Shown: positions 1 to 8,082 of the stretch, in pieces
Position numbering within the stretch: the first letter of the stretch is position 1
How the letters are laid out: each line of letters begins with the position of its first letter
From: Pseudoalteromonas fuliginea
GTDB taxonomy: Bacteria; Pseudomonadota; Gammaproteobacteria; Enterobacterales; Alteromonadaceae
Assembly: GCF_000690055.1 (NCBI RefSeq)
Contig: NZ_JJNZ01000067.1
Coordinates: forward strand, 1-57,222
Direction of reading: 5' to 3'
Length of the DNA stretch: 57,222 nucleotides
Translations under genes and position numbers: made by a program
Notes under the pieces: generated by a model
Databases searched by the model: none
Seen by the model: the letters and a program-made list of their open reading frames with translations, nothing else
Told to the model about the DNA's origin: nothing

Positions 1-59
1 TATCGGTGGTAAGTAATTAGAAGCTGGCGCTTCTCACGCGAGCAAGCTCTGCGTCTACA
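1..59 (-). repeat. REP-like short repeat, copy 1
   Basis: This 59-base unit recurs at 167-225 with only two differences (positions 27 and 54 of the unit). It contains a hairpin, agaagc/gcttct, at about 19-34. A related copy lies in the opposite orientation at 110-150. No ORF covers it. The clustering of small hairpin-bearing units beside an RNA operon resembles extragenic palindromic (REP-type) repeats. The family name is not known to me. Confidence 0.7.
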
Positions 60-109
60 ACGGATGAATAAGCTCGGAGTTTAGATTTAAAGATTGGGTT
101 GGTTTTACT

Positions 110-150
110 TGTAGGCGTGCAGCTTGCTGACGCGACGAGCAAAGCTCGTA
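110..150 (+). repeat. REP-like short repeat, inverted copy
   Basis: This copy starts tgtaggcg and carries gcagcttgctgacgcg, which lines up with the reverse complement of the flanking copies (tgtag-cg-agcttgct-cgcg). It also holds its own small hairpin acgagc-aaa-gctcgt at about 137-151. It is more diverged than the two outer copies. Confidence 0.5.
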
Positions 151-166
151 AATAAAGCATCAGTTA

Positions 167-225
167 TATCGGTGGTAAGTAATTAGAAGCTGTCGCTTCT
201 CACGCGAGCAAGCTCTGCGGCTACA
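167..225 (-). repeat. REP-like short repeat, copy 2
   Basis: Direct repeat of 1-59 with two substitutions. It ends about 37 bases before the terminator of the tRNA operon, so it lies outside the transcribed tRNA unit. Confidence 0.7.
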
Positions 226-261
226 GGAGTGGTAGCTTACACTTCACTTTATTTTAGGCAC

Positions 262-284
262 AAAAAAACCGACTTAATGTCGGC
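262..284 (-). terminator. Rho-independent terminator of tRNA operon
   Basis: On the minus strand a ccgac/gtcgg stem is followed by seven T. It lies 13 bases past the last tRNA-Arg of the array and closes the operon. Confidence 0.8.
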
Positions 285-296
285 TTGTTATGAAAG

Positions 297-373
297 TGGT
301 GGGCGCAGGAGGATTCGAACCTCCGACCGCTCGGTTCGTAGCCGAGTACTCTATCCAGCTGAGCTATGCACCC
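297..373 (-). tRNA. tRNA-Arg (ACG), copy 4 of 4
   Basis: A 77-base cloverleaf with encoded CCA. The acceptor pairs GGGTGCA with TGCGCCC (one G-T). The anticodon stem CTCGG/CCGAG frames the loop CTACGAA, so the anticodon is ACG (read as ICG, decoding CGU/CGC/CGA). The T arm is GGAGG-TTCGAAT-CCTCC. It is identical to the three upstream copies. As the last gene of the array it is the copy followed by the main terminator. Confidence 0.97.
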
Positions 374-426
374 ACTTTCATAGATTGCTTATTTAAACTC
401 TAAGCAGAGCGTATAAATTCAGGCAT

Positions 427-450
427 AAAAAAACCGATTTCCATCGGTTT
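427..450 (-). terminator. Internal terminator-like hairpin between tRNA-Arg copies 3 and 4
   Basis: On the minus strand accgat/atcggt forms a stem with loop ggaaa, followed by seven T. It lies inside the operon, before the last tRNA-Arg. It would reduce read-through into that copy unless it is an old operon end left behind by duplication. Confidence 0.7.
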
Positions 451-488
451 ATTTTTCTTACACTTAAAAGCGTATGAAAACATGAAAT

Positions 489-565
489 TGGTGGGCGCAG
501 GAGGATTCGAACCTCCGACCGCTCGGTTCGTAGCCGAGTACTCTATCCAGCTGAGCTATGCACCC
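489..565 (-). tRNA. tRNA-Arg (ACG), copy 3 of 4
   Basis: Identical in sequence to the tRNA at 297-373: anticodon ACG, CCA encoded, discriminator A. The spacer to the next copy downstream holds one spacer hairpin and an internal terminator-like stem. Confidence 0.97.
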
Positions 566-643
566 ACTTTCATTTTTACTATTACTTATTTTGACTCTAA
601 GTGAGAGTTTAGCTTATTTATACTCTAAGCAGAGTCTATAAAG

Positions 644-720
644 TGGTGGGCGCAGGAGGATTCGAACCTCCGACCGCTCGGTTCGTAGCCGAGTACTCTA
701 TCCAGCTGAGCTATGCACCC
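644..720 (-). tRNA. tRNA-Arg (ACG), copy 2 of 4
   Basis: Identical in sequence to the other three tRNA-Arg(ACG) genes. It is flanked on both sides by spacers that each contain two copies of the small spacer hairpin. Confidence 0.97.
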
Positions 721-794
721 ACTTTATAGTTTACTTATTTTAACTCTAAGTAGAGCTTTCGCTTATTTAGACTCTAAGCAGAGTTATTAAAGTA

Positions 795-871
795 TGGTGG
801 GCGCAGGAGGATTCGAACCTCCGACCGCTCGGTTCGTAGCCGAGTACTCTATCCAGCTGAGCTATGCACCC
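795..871 (-). tRNA. tRNA-Arg (ACG), copy 1 of 4
   Basis: First tRNA-Arg after the tRNA-Ser, separated from it by 38 bases. Sequence identical to the other copies, with encoded CCA. Confidence 0.97.
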
Positions 872-909
872 ATACTTTAAAACTTTACAAAACACGCCAT
901 TAAAAGAAA

Positions 910-1002
910 TGGTGGAGAGGGAGGGATTCGAACCCTCGATAGAGCTACAAACTCTATACTCCCTTAGCAGGGGAGCTCCTTCGGCCACTCGGACACCTCT
1001 CC
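910..1002 (-). tRNA. tRNA-Ser (GCT)
   Basis: A 93-base class II tRNA with a long variable arm and encoded CCA. The acceptor pairs GGAGAGG with CCTCTCC. The anticodon loop is CTGCTAA between CTCCC and GGGAG, giving GCT for AGC/AGU codons. It is first in the operon and lies just after the promoter. The discriminator base (position 73) reads A, whereas the E. coli serine tRNAs I recall carry G73. Confidence 0.96.
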
Positions 1003-1016
1003 GTCTTGTGGGGCGT

Positions 1017-1044
1017 ATAATAAAGATTTCAGAAAATATGTCAA
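1017..1044 (-). promoter_or_regulatory. Promoter of the tRNA-Ser/tRNA-Arg operon
   Basis: Minus strand: a perfect TTGACA (1039-1044), a 16-base spacer and TATTAT (1017-1022, five of six to consensus), followed by a GC-rich discriminator CGCCCC before the tRNA-Ser start. GC-rich discriminators are the hallmark of ppGpp/DksA-controlled stable-RNA promoters, so growth-rate control is likely. Confidence 0.85.
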
Positions 1045-1130
1045 ACACTTTTCTACCAAAAACGACTATATGGTTATAGATTGCACATATGCTTGGTTTT
1101 AAAGTGTAATTAGTTTGAAAATTAAGCGGC

Positions 1131-1313
1131 TTATGAGTCTTCAGAGTGAGGATTAATACCTTCAACTGGTACTAACTCATCTGTTAGGTTTGCAAGGTAC
1201 TGCTCTTGATACCCCAACTGCTGAAACTCAGCAATACAGGCTCTATAGTAAGCTTGTCGTTCTTGCTCTGTCGTACAGAGTTCTGACGACTCTTCAACGC
1301 GTTTATTTTTCAT
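1131..1313 (-). CDS. Small hypothetical protein, 60 aa
   Basis: A 60-residue acidic, soluble-looking protein without a signal peptide or membrane segment. It is rich in Glu and Gln and has a Tyr/Gln-rich middle (QAYYRACIAEFQQLGYQEQY). I do not recognise the family. The ATG has only a weak purine stretch upstream. It lies alone between the tRNA operon promoter and the lysS terminator. The amphipathic middle could be one or two helices. It could be a genuine small protein or a chance ORF. I lean to real because its composition is protein-like and it fills a gap without a better frame. Confidence 0.5.
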   Translation of the reverse strand: MKNKRVEESSELCTTEQERQAYYRACIAEFQQLGYQEQYLANLTDELVPVEGINPHSEDS

Positions 1314-1614
1314 TTTATTATTCTATAAGTCCGTTTGATTATTCTTAGTTAAAGCGTACAACCTAGGCCGCTTAAATTTTCGCCATAGTGTAGCTAAAAA
1401 AGTTACATAAATACAACGAAATGTTTAAAAAACAGTCATAATAAAAAGTTATATTACTAATCAAATTTGTTTAAAAGAATCAAAATAAACAATATCAAAT
1501 ACTTAAGCTTATAAAAACAGCGCCACCCTAATCAAAAACAATTAACAAATTACATCTTTTTATTTACGAAGTACCTTGTTAAAAGCATACCTTTATTGTC
1601 TAGGCTTTAAACAC
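1314..1614. other. AT-rich intergenic stretch, nothing recognised
   Basis: About 300 bases of very AT-rich DNA between the small hypothetical gene and the lysS terminator. I see no ORF with a start site, no clear hairpin and no repeat shared with the rest of the window. It presumably holds the promoter of the 60-aa gene, but I cannot single one out. Confidence 0.5.
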
Positions 1615-1640
1615 AAAAACGCCGCGATTAGGCGGCGTTT
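1615..1640 (-). terminator. Terminator after lysS
   Basis: Minus strand: aacgccgc/gcggcgtt stem, six-base loop, then TTTTT. It lies 28 bases past the lysS stop. Confidence 0.9.
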
Positions 1641-1667
1641 ATTAACTTACTTTGTTTTACTCAAAGC

Positions 1668-3203
1668 TTAGTCAGCTTGTGGACGCATATGCGGGAACAA
1701 AATAACGTCTTTAATTGTAGATGAGTCAGTAAATAACATTACTAAACGGTCAATACCAATACCTTCACCAGCCGTTGGCGGTAAGCCGTACTCTAGTGCG
1801 CGTATATAGTCTTCATCGTAATGCATTGCTTCATCATCGCCTGCGTCTTTCTCTTCAACTTGGCGAGTAAAGCGCTCAGCTTGGTCTTGTGCATCATTAA
1901 GCTCAGAGAAACCATTTGCAAGTTCACGGCCGCCAACAAAAAACTCAAAGCGATCTGTCACAAATGAGTTTTCGTCGTTACGGCGTGCAAGTGGAGATAC
2001 TTCCCACGGGTAGCCAGTAATAAACGTAGGTTGAATAAGCATGTGCTCTGCTGTTTCTTCAAATATTTCACATAAGAACTTACCAGGGCCCCAAACACAG
2101 TTTTCAGGAATTTTAACATGCACTTGTTTAGCGTACGCTTTTAATTCGTCAAAGTGGTTTTCTGGGTCGTTAAATACCGCAGCATCAAACTCAGGGTTAT
2201 ATTTTAAGATGGCGTCCGCCATGCTTAAACGTGTAAACGGTTGGCCAAAGTCATACTCAACCGAGTCAGTTACTTCACCGTTTTCATCTTTGGTTGTATT
2301 TATAACGATTGGGCTACCCAATACGTTAGTTGCAACTGTACGTAGCATATCTTCGGTGATGTTCATCAGATCGATGTAATCAGCGTATGCTTGGTAAAAT
2401 TCAATCATTGTGAATTCTGGATTGTGACGCGTAGATAACCCTTCGTTACGGAAGTTACGGTTAATTTCGAATACACGGTCAAAACCACCTACCACTAAGC
2501 GCTTTAAGTAAAGCTCTGGCGCTATACGCAAGTACATGTCGATATCAAGCGCGTTATGGTGAGTTACAAACGGACGCGCAGATGCACCGCCAGGTATAAC
2601 CTGTAGCATTGGTGTTTCTACTTCCATAAAGTCACGCTCTGCTAAAAAGCGACGAATGCCTTCAACTACTTGTGAACGAATGCGGAATGTTTCGCGCGTT
2701 GCTTCGTTAGTAATTAAATCAACGTAACGTTGGCGGTACTTTGTTTCTTGATCTGATAAGCCATGGAATTTTTCAGGTAACGGACGAAGTGACTTAGTTA
2801 GTAATTGATACTCAGTCATTTCTACGTATAAATCGCCTTTACCCGATTTATTTAACGCGCCTTTAACACCAATAATATCGCCAGTGTCTAGCTGACCATA
2901 TTTTTCTTTAAGATCTTTTTGAACATCTTTAGATGCATACGCTTGTACGCGACCTTTCATGTCTTGAATTACAAAAAACGGTCCACGCTTTGCTAAAATA
3001 CGTCCAGCAATAGACACAACTTCTTGTAGTTCAACTAATTCTTCTTTGCTCTTATCACCAAACTGGGCTTGCAAATCAGCCGTGTAATGCTCACGACGGA
3101 ATTGGTTTGGATGACCGTTGGCTGGGCAATTTTCGCGTATCGCGTCTAACTTGCCGCGACGCTCAGCGATTAACTTGTTTTCGTCTTGGATTTTATCAGT
3201 CAT
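1668..3203 (-). CDS. lysS: Lysyl-tRNA synthetase (class II)
   Basis: Charges tRNA-Lys with lysine in the cytoplasm. The 511-residue length fits the bacterial class II enzyme (E. coli LysS 505). An N-terminal OB-fold anticodon-binding domain spans about residues 60-155. The class II catalytic core follows: motif 2 with RNEGLSTRHNPEF at about 252-264, and motif 3 with GIGIDRLVML at about 481-490, holding the ATP-binding arginine. It is last in the recJ-prfB-lysS run, 26 bases after prfB, and closed by its own terminator. The same prfB-lysS pairing occurs in E. coli, so co-transcription with prfB is expected. Confidence 0.98.
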   Translation of the reverse strand: MTDKIQDENKLIAERRGKLDAIRENCPANGHPNQFRREHYTADLQAQFGDKSKEELVELQEVVSIAGRILAKRGPFFVIQDMKGRVQAYASKDVQKDLKEKYGQLDTGDIIGVKGALNKSGKGDLYVEMTEYQLLTKSLRPLPEKFHGLSDQETKYRQRYVDLITNEATRETFRIRSQVVEGIRRFLAERDFMEVETPMLQVIPGGASARPFVTHHNALDIDMYLRIAPELYLKRLVVGGFDRVFEINRNFRNEGLSTRHNPEFTMIEFYQAYADYIDLMNITEDMLRTVATNVLGSPIVINTTKDENGEVTDSVEYDFGQPFTRLSMADAILKYNPEFDAAVFNDPENHFDELKAYAKQVHVKIPENCVWGPGKFLCEIFEETAEHMLIQPTFITGYPWEVSPLARRNDENSFVTDRFEFFVGGRELANGFSELNDAQDQAERFTRQVEEKDAGDDEAMHYDEDYIRALEYGLPPTAGEGIGIDRLVMLFTDSSTIKDVILFPHMRPQAD

Positions 3204-3229
3204 TTTTTAGCTCTTTATTAGCTTGGTGG

Positions 3230-4328
3230 TTATAGGCCAGATTTAAGGCTGGCTTCAATAAATTTATCTAAGTTACCGTCAAGTACCGATTGGGTATTGC
3301 GGTTTTCAACGCCGGTACGTAAATCTTTAATGCGTGCGTCATCAAGTACGTATGAACGTATTTGGCTACCCCAACCTATATCAGATTTAGCATCTTCTTG
3401 CGTTTGTTTTTCAGCATTTTGCTGCTGTAGCTCAAGCTCAAATAATTTAGCTTTTAATTGCTTCATCGCTTGGGCTTTATTTTTATGCTGTGAACGCTCG
3501 TTTTGACACTGCACTACGGTGTTTGTTGGTACGTGAGTAATACGAACTGCCGATTCGGTGGTGTTAACATGCTGACCACCCGCGCCCGATGCACGGTAAA
3601 CATCTATACGTAGATCTGAAGGATTAATATCAATTTCAATATTATCGTCAATCTCTGGGTATACAAACGCAGAAGCAAACGAAGTATGACGACGACCACT
3701 TGAGTCAAATGGGCTTTTACGTACTAAACGGTGAACGCCTGTTTCTGTACGTAACCAACCGTAAGCGTATTCGCCAACAAAGCGAACTGTTGCACCTTTA
3801 ATACCAGCAACATCACCGTCGGTTGCTTCAACTAGCTCAACTTTAAAGCCTTTAGCCTCGCCCCAACGTAAGTACATACGAAGTAGAATGTTACACCAGT
3901 CTTGTGCTTCAGTACCGCCAGAACCCGATTGTAAATCAAGGTACGCATCGTTTGAGTCATGAGGACCTGAAAACATACGACGAAACTCTAAGCCTTCTAA
4001 CTGCGCATTCAAATCAGCGAGTTCGCTTTGTGCTTCATCAAAGGTGTCTTGATCTTCAGCTTCTACTGCAAGTTCAAGTAAACCTTCAACGTCATCAGTA
4101 CCGGCTACAAGGTTGTCGATTGTTTCAACAACGGCTTCTAATGCTGATTTTTCACGGCCAAGCGCTTGTGCGCGTTCAGGCTCATTCCATACGGCTGAAT
4201 CTTCAAGTTCGGCGTTAACTTCTTCTAAGCGTTCTTGTTTAAGAGCGTAGTCAAAGGTACCCCCGAAGCAATTCAGTACGTTCGCGAATTTCCTTGATTT
4301 GGTTAATCACAGGATTCACTTCAAACAT
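3230..4328 (-). CDS. prfB: Peptide chain release factor 2, programmed +1 frameshift
   Basis: Recognises UAA and UGA stop codons and triggers peptide release. The reading frame is split. The ATG at 4328 (GGAG eight bases upstream) opens 25 codons ending CTT-TGA, with the in-frame TGA at 4251-4253. Skipping one T moves into the frame that runs to 3230. The slip site is preceded by a GGGGG anti-SD-like run (4260-4264), the usual autoregulatory arrangement in which low RF2 favours the shift. The joined product is 365 residues, the same as E. coli RF2. SPF (205-207) for stop-codon recognition and GGQ (250-252) for hydrolysis are present. A further ATG six bases upstream (4334) lies only two bases from the SD and is less likely. 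Confidence 0.97.
4251..4268 (-). promoter_or_regulatory. prfB +1 recoding site
   Basis: Minus strand reads CTT CGG GGG TAC CTT TGA C. The CTT-TGA slippery stop and the internal GGGGG spaced three bases before CTT are the recognised RF2 frameshift signal. The first base before the G run is C rather than the A found in E. coli (AGGGGG). Confidence 0.95.
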
Positions 4329-4472
4329 GGTCATTACTCCAAAATGGCTAGGTAATTGCGCCCCTTTACATGGGATTTTCGCAATAAATTATCGTCAAAT
4401 GATAAAAACGCCCGATTTTAACAAAAAACCGCGCGCTTTATTAGCCTTTTATGCATGCTTTGTGCATATTTT

Positions 4473-6194
4473 TTAGTACACTTTTTCAAGTTCTCTGGCT
4501 ATTAATTGCAGTGTAAATTTACCTCTAAACTCATTTATATCGAGTTGGTACGCTACTTTTACAAACTTCGCTTCTGTGTCTGGCCATTCTTTTACATCAA
4601 TACCAAAGGCAATGGCGTCTACTAATCGCCCTGATTGATGCTTTAAAACGAGCTTTAAATGCTTTTCGCCGACTATGCGCTGCTGTATTACTTCAAAGGT
4701 GTGCTCAAACACTGGCTCAGGAAATTGCTGCCCCCACGGGCCCGATTGCTTTAATAGTTGAGCAAACTCCATAGTAAAGCAGTCGTTTGGCAGCTCACCG
4801 TCAGTAAATACAATGCAGCGCTTACTTTCTTCACTCAGTTGCGCGCTAACTGCGGCATCAAACGCTTTTTTAAAGTCGTTAAAGTGCTGCTCGTTAATAC
4901 TTAAACCAGCGGCCATTGCGTGGCCACCAAATTTATTAATTAAGTGTGGGTCGGCTGTATTGAGTCCTTCGAGTAAATCGCGCATGTGTAGCCCTTCAAT
5001 AGAGCGGCACGAGCCTTTAATTTCACCGTTTTCGCCACCAGCAAATATAACGGTTGGACGGTGGTATTTTTCTTTCAAGCGACCAGCCAAAATACCAATA
5101 ACACCTTGATGCCAATCATCTTGAAACAAACAAATAGCATCAGGGATGCTATCGTCGCTAAATGCGAGCCTATCAAGCACAGCTTGTGCCTCCACTTGCA
5201 TGCCTTGTTCTATTTCGCGCCTTGCAAAGTTTAAGCTATCGAGTTCACTCGCTATACTGCGCGCTTGGTTTATGTCGGTGCTGAGCAAGCACGCTATACC
5301 CAAACTCATGTCGTCTAATCGCCCTGCTGCATTTAAACGCGGCGCAAGTGAAAAGCCAAAGTCGCTTGCGCTTAAGCGCGCAGCATTGCGGTTAGCCACT
5401 TCAATAAGCGCGGTAATGCCTGGGCGTGTTTTACCACTGCGAATCCGTGCTAAACCTTGATGTACTAAGGTGCGGTTATTTGCATCAAGCGCGACCACAT
5501 CGGCAACCGTTCCAAGCGCTACAATGTCGAGCAAGTTAGCTAAATTAGGCGGCGGTTGCTGCTCAAAATAACCAAGGTCTCGCATTACGCTTCTCAGTGC
5601 TATCAGTAAGTAAAAAGCAACGCCAACGCCTGCTATAGATTTAGACGGGAAGTTACATTCGTGCCTATTTGGATTTACTATTGCATCGGCATTTGGCAGC
5701 TGCTCACCTTGTAAATGGTGATCTGTTACCAGCACTTTTATGCCAACCGCTTTTAAAATATTAATACCGACAATACACGATATGCCGTTATCTACGGTGA
5801 TCACTAAATCAGGCTTAATTTGTACTATTTGCTCTGCAAGTGCGGGGCTCAAGCCATAACCTAAGCTAAACCGGTCCGGAATTAAGTAATCTAAATGCTT
5901 AAAACCAAACATCTCAAGGCCTTGCATTAAAGTGGCCGTACTCGTTGCGCCATCAGCATCAAAATCGCCGACTATTAATATTTGGCTTTGCGCTTTTAAT
6001 GCTTCAATTAATAAATCGCTGGCTTTGTCGATGTCTTTGAACAATTTAAAGTCGTGAAGCGTAGCTACGCTGTTATTTAGCTCTTCGGCATTGAATACAT
6101 TGCGGTTAGCATAAATTTGTTTAATTACAGGGTGTAAATTACTCGGTAAATGCGAGTCGTCAACGTTTTCACGCGCAATGATTAGTTTTTTCAT
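4473..6194 (-). CDS. recJ: Single-stranded-DNA-specific 5'-3' exonuclease RecJ
   Basis: DHH-family nuclease that degrades 5' single-stranded ends in RecFOR recombination, mismatch repair and base excision repair. 573 residues, matching E. coli (577). Motif I DFDADG lies at 77-82, TVDNG at about 133-137, and the DHH of motif III at 158-160. A DHHA1 domain and a C-terminal OB domain follow. It sits downstream of dsbC and upstream of prfB, as in E. coli. A strong hairpin separates it from dsbC, so it may have partly separate transcription. Confidence 0.97.
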   Translation of the reverse strand: MKKLIIARENVDDSHLPSNLHPVIKQIYANRNVFNAEELNNSVATLHDFKLFKDIDKASDLLIEALKAQSQILIVGDFDADGATSTATLMQGLEMFGFKHLDYLIPDRFSLGYGLSPALAEQIVQIKPDLVITVDNGISCIVGINILKAVGIKVLVTDHHLQGEQLPNADAIVNPNRHECNFPSKSIAGVGVAFYLLIALRSVMRDLGYFEQQPPPNLANLLDIVALGTVADVVALDANNRTLVHQGLARIRSGKTRPGITALIEVANRNAARLSASDFGFSLAPRLNAAGRLDDMSLGIACLLSTDINQARSIASELDSLNFARREIEQGMQVEAQAVLDRLAFSDDSIPDAICLFQDDWHQGVIGILAGRLKEKYHRPTVIFAGGENGEIKGSCRSIEGLHMRDLLEGLNTADPHLINKFGGHAMAAGLSINEQHFNDFKKAFDAAVSAQLSEESKRCIVFTDGELPNDCFTMEFAQLLKQSGPWGQQFPEPVFEHTFEVIQQRIVGEKHLKLVLKHQSGRLVDAIAFGIDVKEWPDTEAKFVKVAYQLDINEFRGKFTLQLIARELEKVY

Positions 6195-6230
6195 GCAGAG
6201 TTTTAACTTATTGAGTCGTACTAAAAAGAC

Positions 6231-6256
6231 AAAAAAAGGCCATTAAGGCCTTTTTA
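6231..6256. terminator. Hairpin terminator between dsbC and recJ
   Basis: aaaaaggcc/ggccttttt with a five-base loop, followed by a T run on the minus strand. It should attenuate dsbC transcripts before recJ. Confidence 0.8.
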
Positions 6257-6272
6257 TTAACTATAAAACGTA

Positions 6273-7001
6273 TTACGACGCTTTGTTAGCATCTAATGCT
6301 GCTTTTAATGCTGCTGCAGGCTGGTAACCTGGGATCATCGTACCATCTTCTAAAACAATAGCCGGCGTGCCGCTAATACCAAAGCTTTGACCTAGCTGGT
6401 AATGCTCAGCAACGGGTGCATTACACCCTGCAATTACTTTAGTGTCTGCGCCCGATTTAGCCTCAGTCAGTGCTTCTTGCTGATCTTTAGCACACCACAC
6501 ATTCATTAAATCAGCATAACCAGAACCTTGTAGCCCACCACGCGGAAATGCAAGATACTTAACGGTAATACCTTCATCGAGTAAATCATCTAGCTCACGG
6601 TGCAACTTACGACAGTAGCCACAGCTAATATCAGTAAATACGGTAATGCTGTGCTTTTCGTTTGGTGCTTTATACACAATCATCGAATCTTCGTATTCTT
6701 TAATGCCTTCAACGCGCACGCCGTTTAATGCTTGCTCAGTTAGGTTATTACGATTATTCAAATCGATTAACGTACCTTGCATTAAAAATTGACCATCTGG
6801 ACTTGCGTAAAGCACGCCTTTGTTGGTAATGAGCTCTTTTAACCCTGCAACTGGACTTGGGTTAATTTGCTTAACCGTTACGCCTAAAGTCGCAAATTTA
6901 GTAACTATAGGATCATTAGCATCAGGAGCTACAGCAACGCTATTTGCAAATACACTAATACTTGTGCACAACATGGCACCTGCTAACATTAATTTTTTCA
7001 T
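6273..7001 (-). CDS. dsbC: Thiol:disulfide interchange protein DsbC
   Basis: Periplasmic disulfide isomerase that rearranges wrong disulfides and is kept reduced by DsbD. 242 residues (E. coli DsbC 236). A Sec signal peptide covers about residues 1-19/20 (KKLMLAGAMLCTSISVFA). The dimerisation domain follows to about residue 80. The thioredoxin domain carries CGYC at 127-130 and a cis-proline in GISGTPAIV near 212-220. A second cysteine pair lies at WCAK and AGCN, as in the family. It lies 60 bases after xerD in a conserved xerD-dsbC-recJ order. Confidence 0.96.
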   Translation of the reverse strand: MKKLMLAGAMLCTSISVFANSVAVAPDANDPIVTKFATLGVTVKQINPSPVAGLKELITNKGVLYASPDGQFLMQGTLIDLNNRNNLTEQALNGVRVEGIKEYEDSMIVYKAPNEKHSITVFTDISCGYCRKLHRELDDLLDEGITVKYLAFPRGGLQGSGYADLMNVWCAKDQQEALTEAKSGADTKVIAGCNAPVAEHYQLGQSFGISGTPAIVLEDGTMIPGYQPAAALKAALDANKAS

Positions 7002-7061
7002 AATTTTCTCTATTCCAAAAGTACTTATAAATTGACCGGCTTAGTGCTATTTAATTTCAAA

Positions 7062-7988
7062 TTAAGCACGCGGGTGATGCTGCGCATGCACCGATTTTAA
7101 ACGTTCATTAGCAACATGGGTATAAATTTGTGTGGTTGATAAATCACTGTGGCCCAACATCATTTGTACCACACGTAAATCTGCCCCATGGTTTAATAAA
7201 TGCGTAGCAAAAGCATGGCGCATTGTATGGGGCGATATTGGAGACTCAACTGCTGCCAAAATAGCATAGTGTTTAATTCTATGCCAAAAGGTTTGTCGCG
7301 TCATGCCAACACCGCGCTTAGACGGAAACACAAAATCGGTGGCGTGTTTTATCATTTGCGCACGCCCGACCTTTAAAAATTGCTCAAGCCAGTACATGGC
7401 TTCCTCGCCAAGTGGCACTAAGCGCTCTTTATTACCTTTACCTTTTACAAACACCACAGCTTGACGCAAATTAATTTGCTCCATACGCAACCCAACAAGC
7501 TCACTTACACGCAAACCCGTTGCATAAAGTAGTTCAAGCATCGCTTTATCGCGCAGTCCCATCGCTTCTTCTGTATTGGGCGCATTTAACAATGCCTCAA
7601 CTTCAGCTTCTGAGAGTGTTTTAGGTAACGACTGCCCTGCTTTTGGTTGAGCAATATTTAGCATGGGCGAATCACTAATTATTTTTTCGCGTACAAAGTA
7701 CTGATAAAAACGCTTTAGCGCACTAATACTGCGTGCCGTACTACGTGGTTTTAATCCTAAATCAACTCTGTGAGCTAAGTAACCCTCTATATCAAGCCCG
7801 GTTACCGTCATTAAGTTTTCGCCCTTTAAAAATAGGCAAAACTTATCTAAATCGCTGCGATAAGCACTTAATGTGTTTTCGCTTACGCCTTGCTCTAAGT
7901 ACAGGCTATCTAAAAAGGTTTCTAGGTAGTCGCTATTACTGCTCATACTGCTGTCATTTTCAAAAGAATCGTCAGATAGCGTTGTCAC
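7062..7988 (-). CDS. xerD: Tyrosine recombinase XerD
   Basis: Works with XerC at dif to resolve chromosome dimers at the FtsK-bound septum. 308 residues (E. coli 298, here with a Ser/Asp-rich N-terminal extension of about 17 residues). The SAM-like core-binding domain is at about 20-105. The catalytic domain carries R160 (TGLRVSEL), H254 and R257 (SPHTMRHAFATH), H280 (MLGHSDLSTTQ) and nucleophile Y289 (IYTHV). It is divergent from fldB, as in E. coli. This synteny and the sequence favour XerD over XerC. Confidence 0.96.
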   Translation of the reverse strand: MTTLSDDSFENDSSMSSNSDYLETFLDSLYLEQGVSENTLSAYRSDLDKFCLFLKGENLMTVTGLDIEGYLAHRVDLGLKPRSTARSISALKRFYQYFVREKIISDSPMLNIAQPKAGQSLPKTLSEAEVEALLNAPNTEEAMGLRDKAMLELLYATGLRVSELVGLRMEQINLRQAVVFVKGKGNKERLVPLGEEAMYWLEQFLKVGRAQMIKHATDFVFPSKRGVGMTRQTFWHRIKHYAILAAVESPISPHTMRHAFATHLLNHGADLRVVQMMLGHSDLSTTQIYTHVANERLKSVHAQHHPRA

Positions 7989-8008
7989 ATTATGCTCTCA
8001 TGCTTTGC

Positions 8009-8033
8009 TAAGGTATCAATTAAAAATACCTTA
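8009..8033. promoter_or_regulatory. 8-bp inverted repeat in the xerD/fldB intergenic region
   Basis: TAAGGTAT and ATACCTTA form a perfect inverted repeat with a nine-base centre, 50 bases before the fldB start. It could be an operator or a leader hairpin. No regulator is identifiable from it. Confidence 0.35.
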
Positions 8034-8082
8034 CGGTAAACTTGAGCCTATCATATCAGGCAATTACACAGTGATAAATACG

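Larger units (their letters stand above)
397..784. repeat. Five ACTCTAAGCAGAG-type spacer hairpins between tRNAs
   Basis: The spacers between the tRNA-Arg genes hold five copies of a small hairpin, actct-aagc-agagt or close variants, at 397-410, 594-608, 622-635, 743-756 and 771-784, usually preceded by ttatttt/ttattta. They have probably spread by the tandem duplication that produced the four tRNA-Arg genes. In the transcript they would form short stems and could mark processing sites. No copy lies in the tRNA-Ser/tRNA-Arg spacer. Confidence 0.7.

Noticed and set aside
397..784. Regularly spaced repeats between the tRNA genes as a CRISPR array
   Set aside because: The repeats are 14-base hairpins, unevenly spaced, with tRNA genes as 'spacers', and no cas genes are present.
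864..1079. ORFs of 71 and 132 codons across the tRNA genes
   Set aside because: They read through tRNA-Ser and tRNA-Arg sequences, and their codons are the tRNA stems. Not protein genes.
3230..4012. Shorter prfB start at an internal ATG (260 aa)
   Set aside because: This is only the post-frameshift part. The upstream 25 codons, CTT-TGA slip site and a good SD at 4328 give the full 365-residue RF2.
7062..7988. xerD as a phage or integron integrase marking an island
   Set aside because: Length, conserved residues and the fldB-xerD-dsbC-recJ order identify the chromosomal housekeeping recombinase.
8005..8082. N-terminal extension of fldB
   Set aside because: Starting at 8083 gives exactly the 173 residues of FldB. 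The extra 26 codons span the intergenic inverted repeat.
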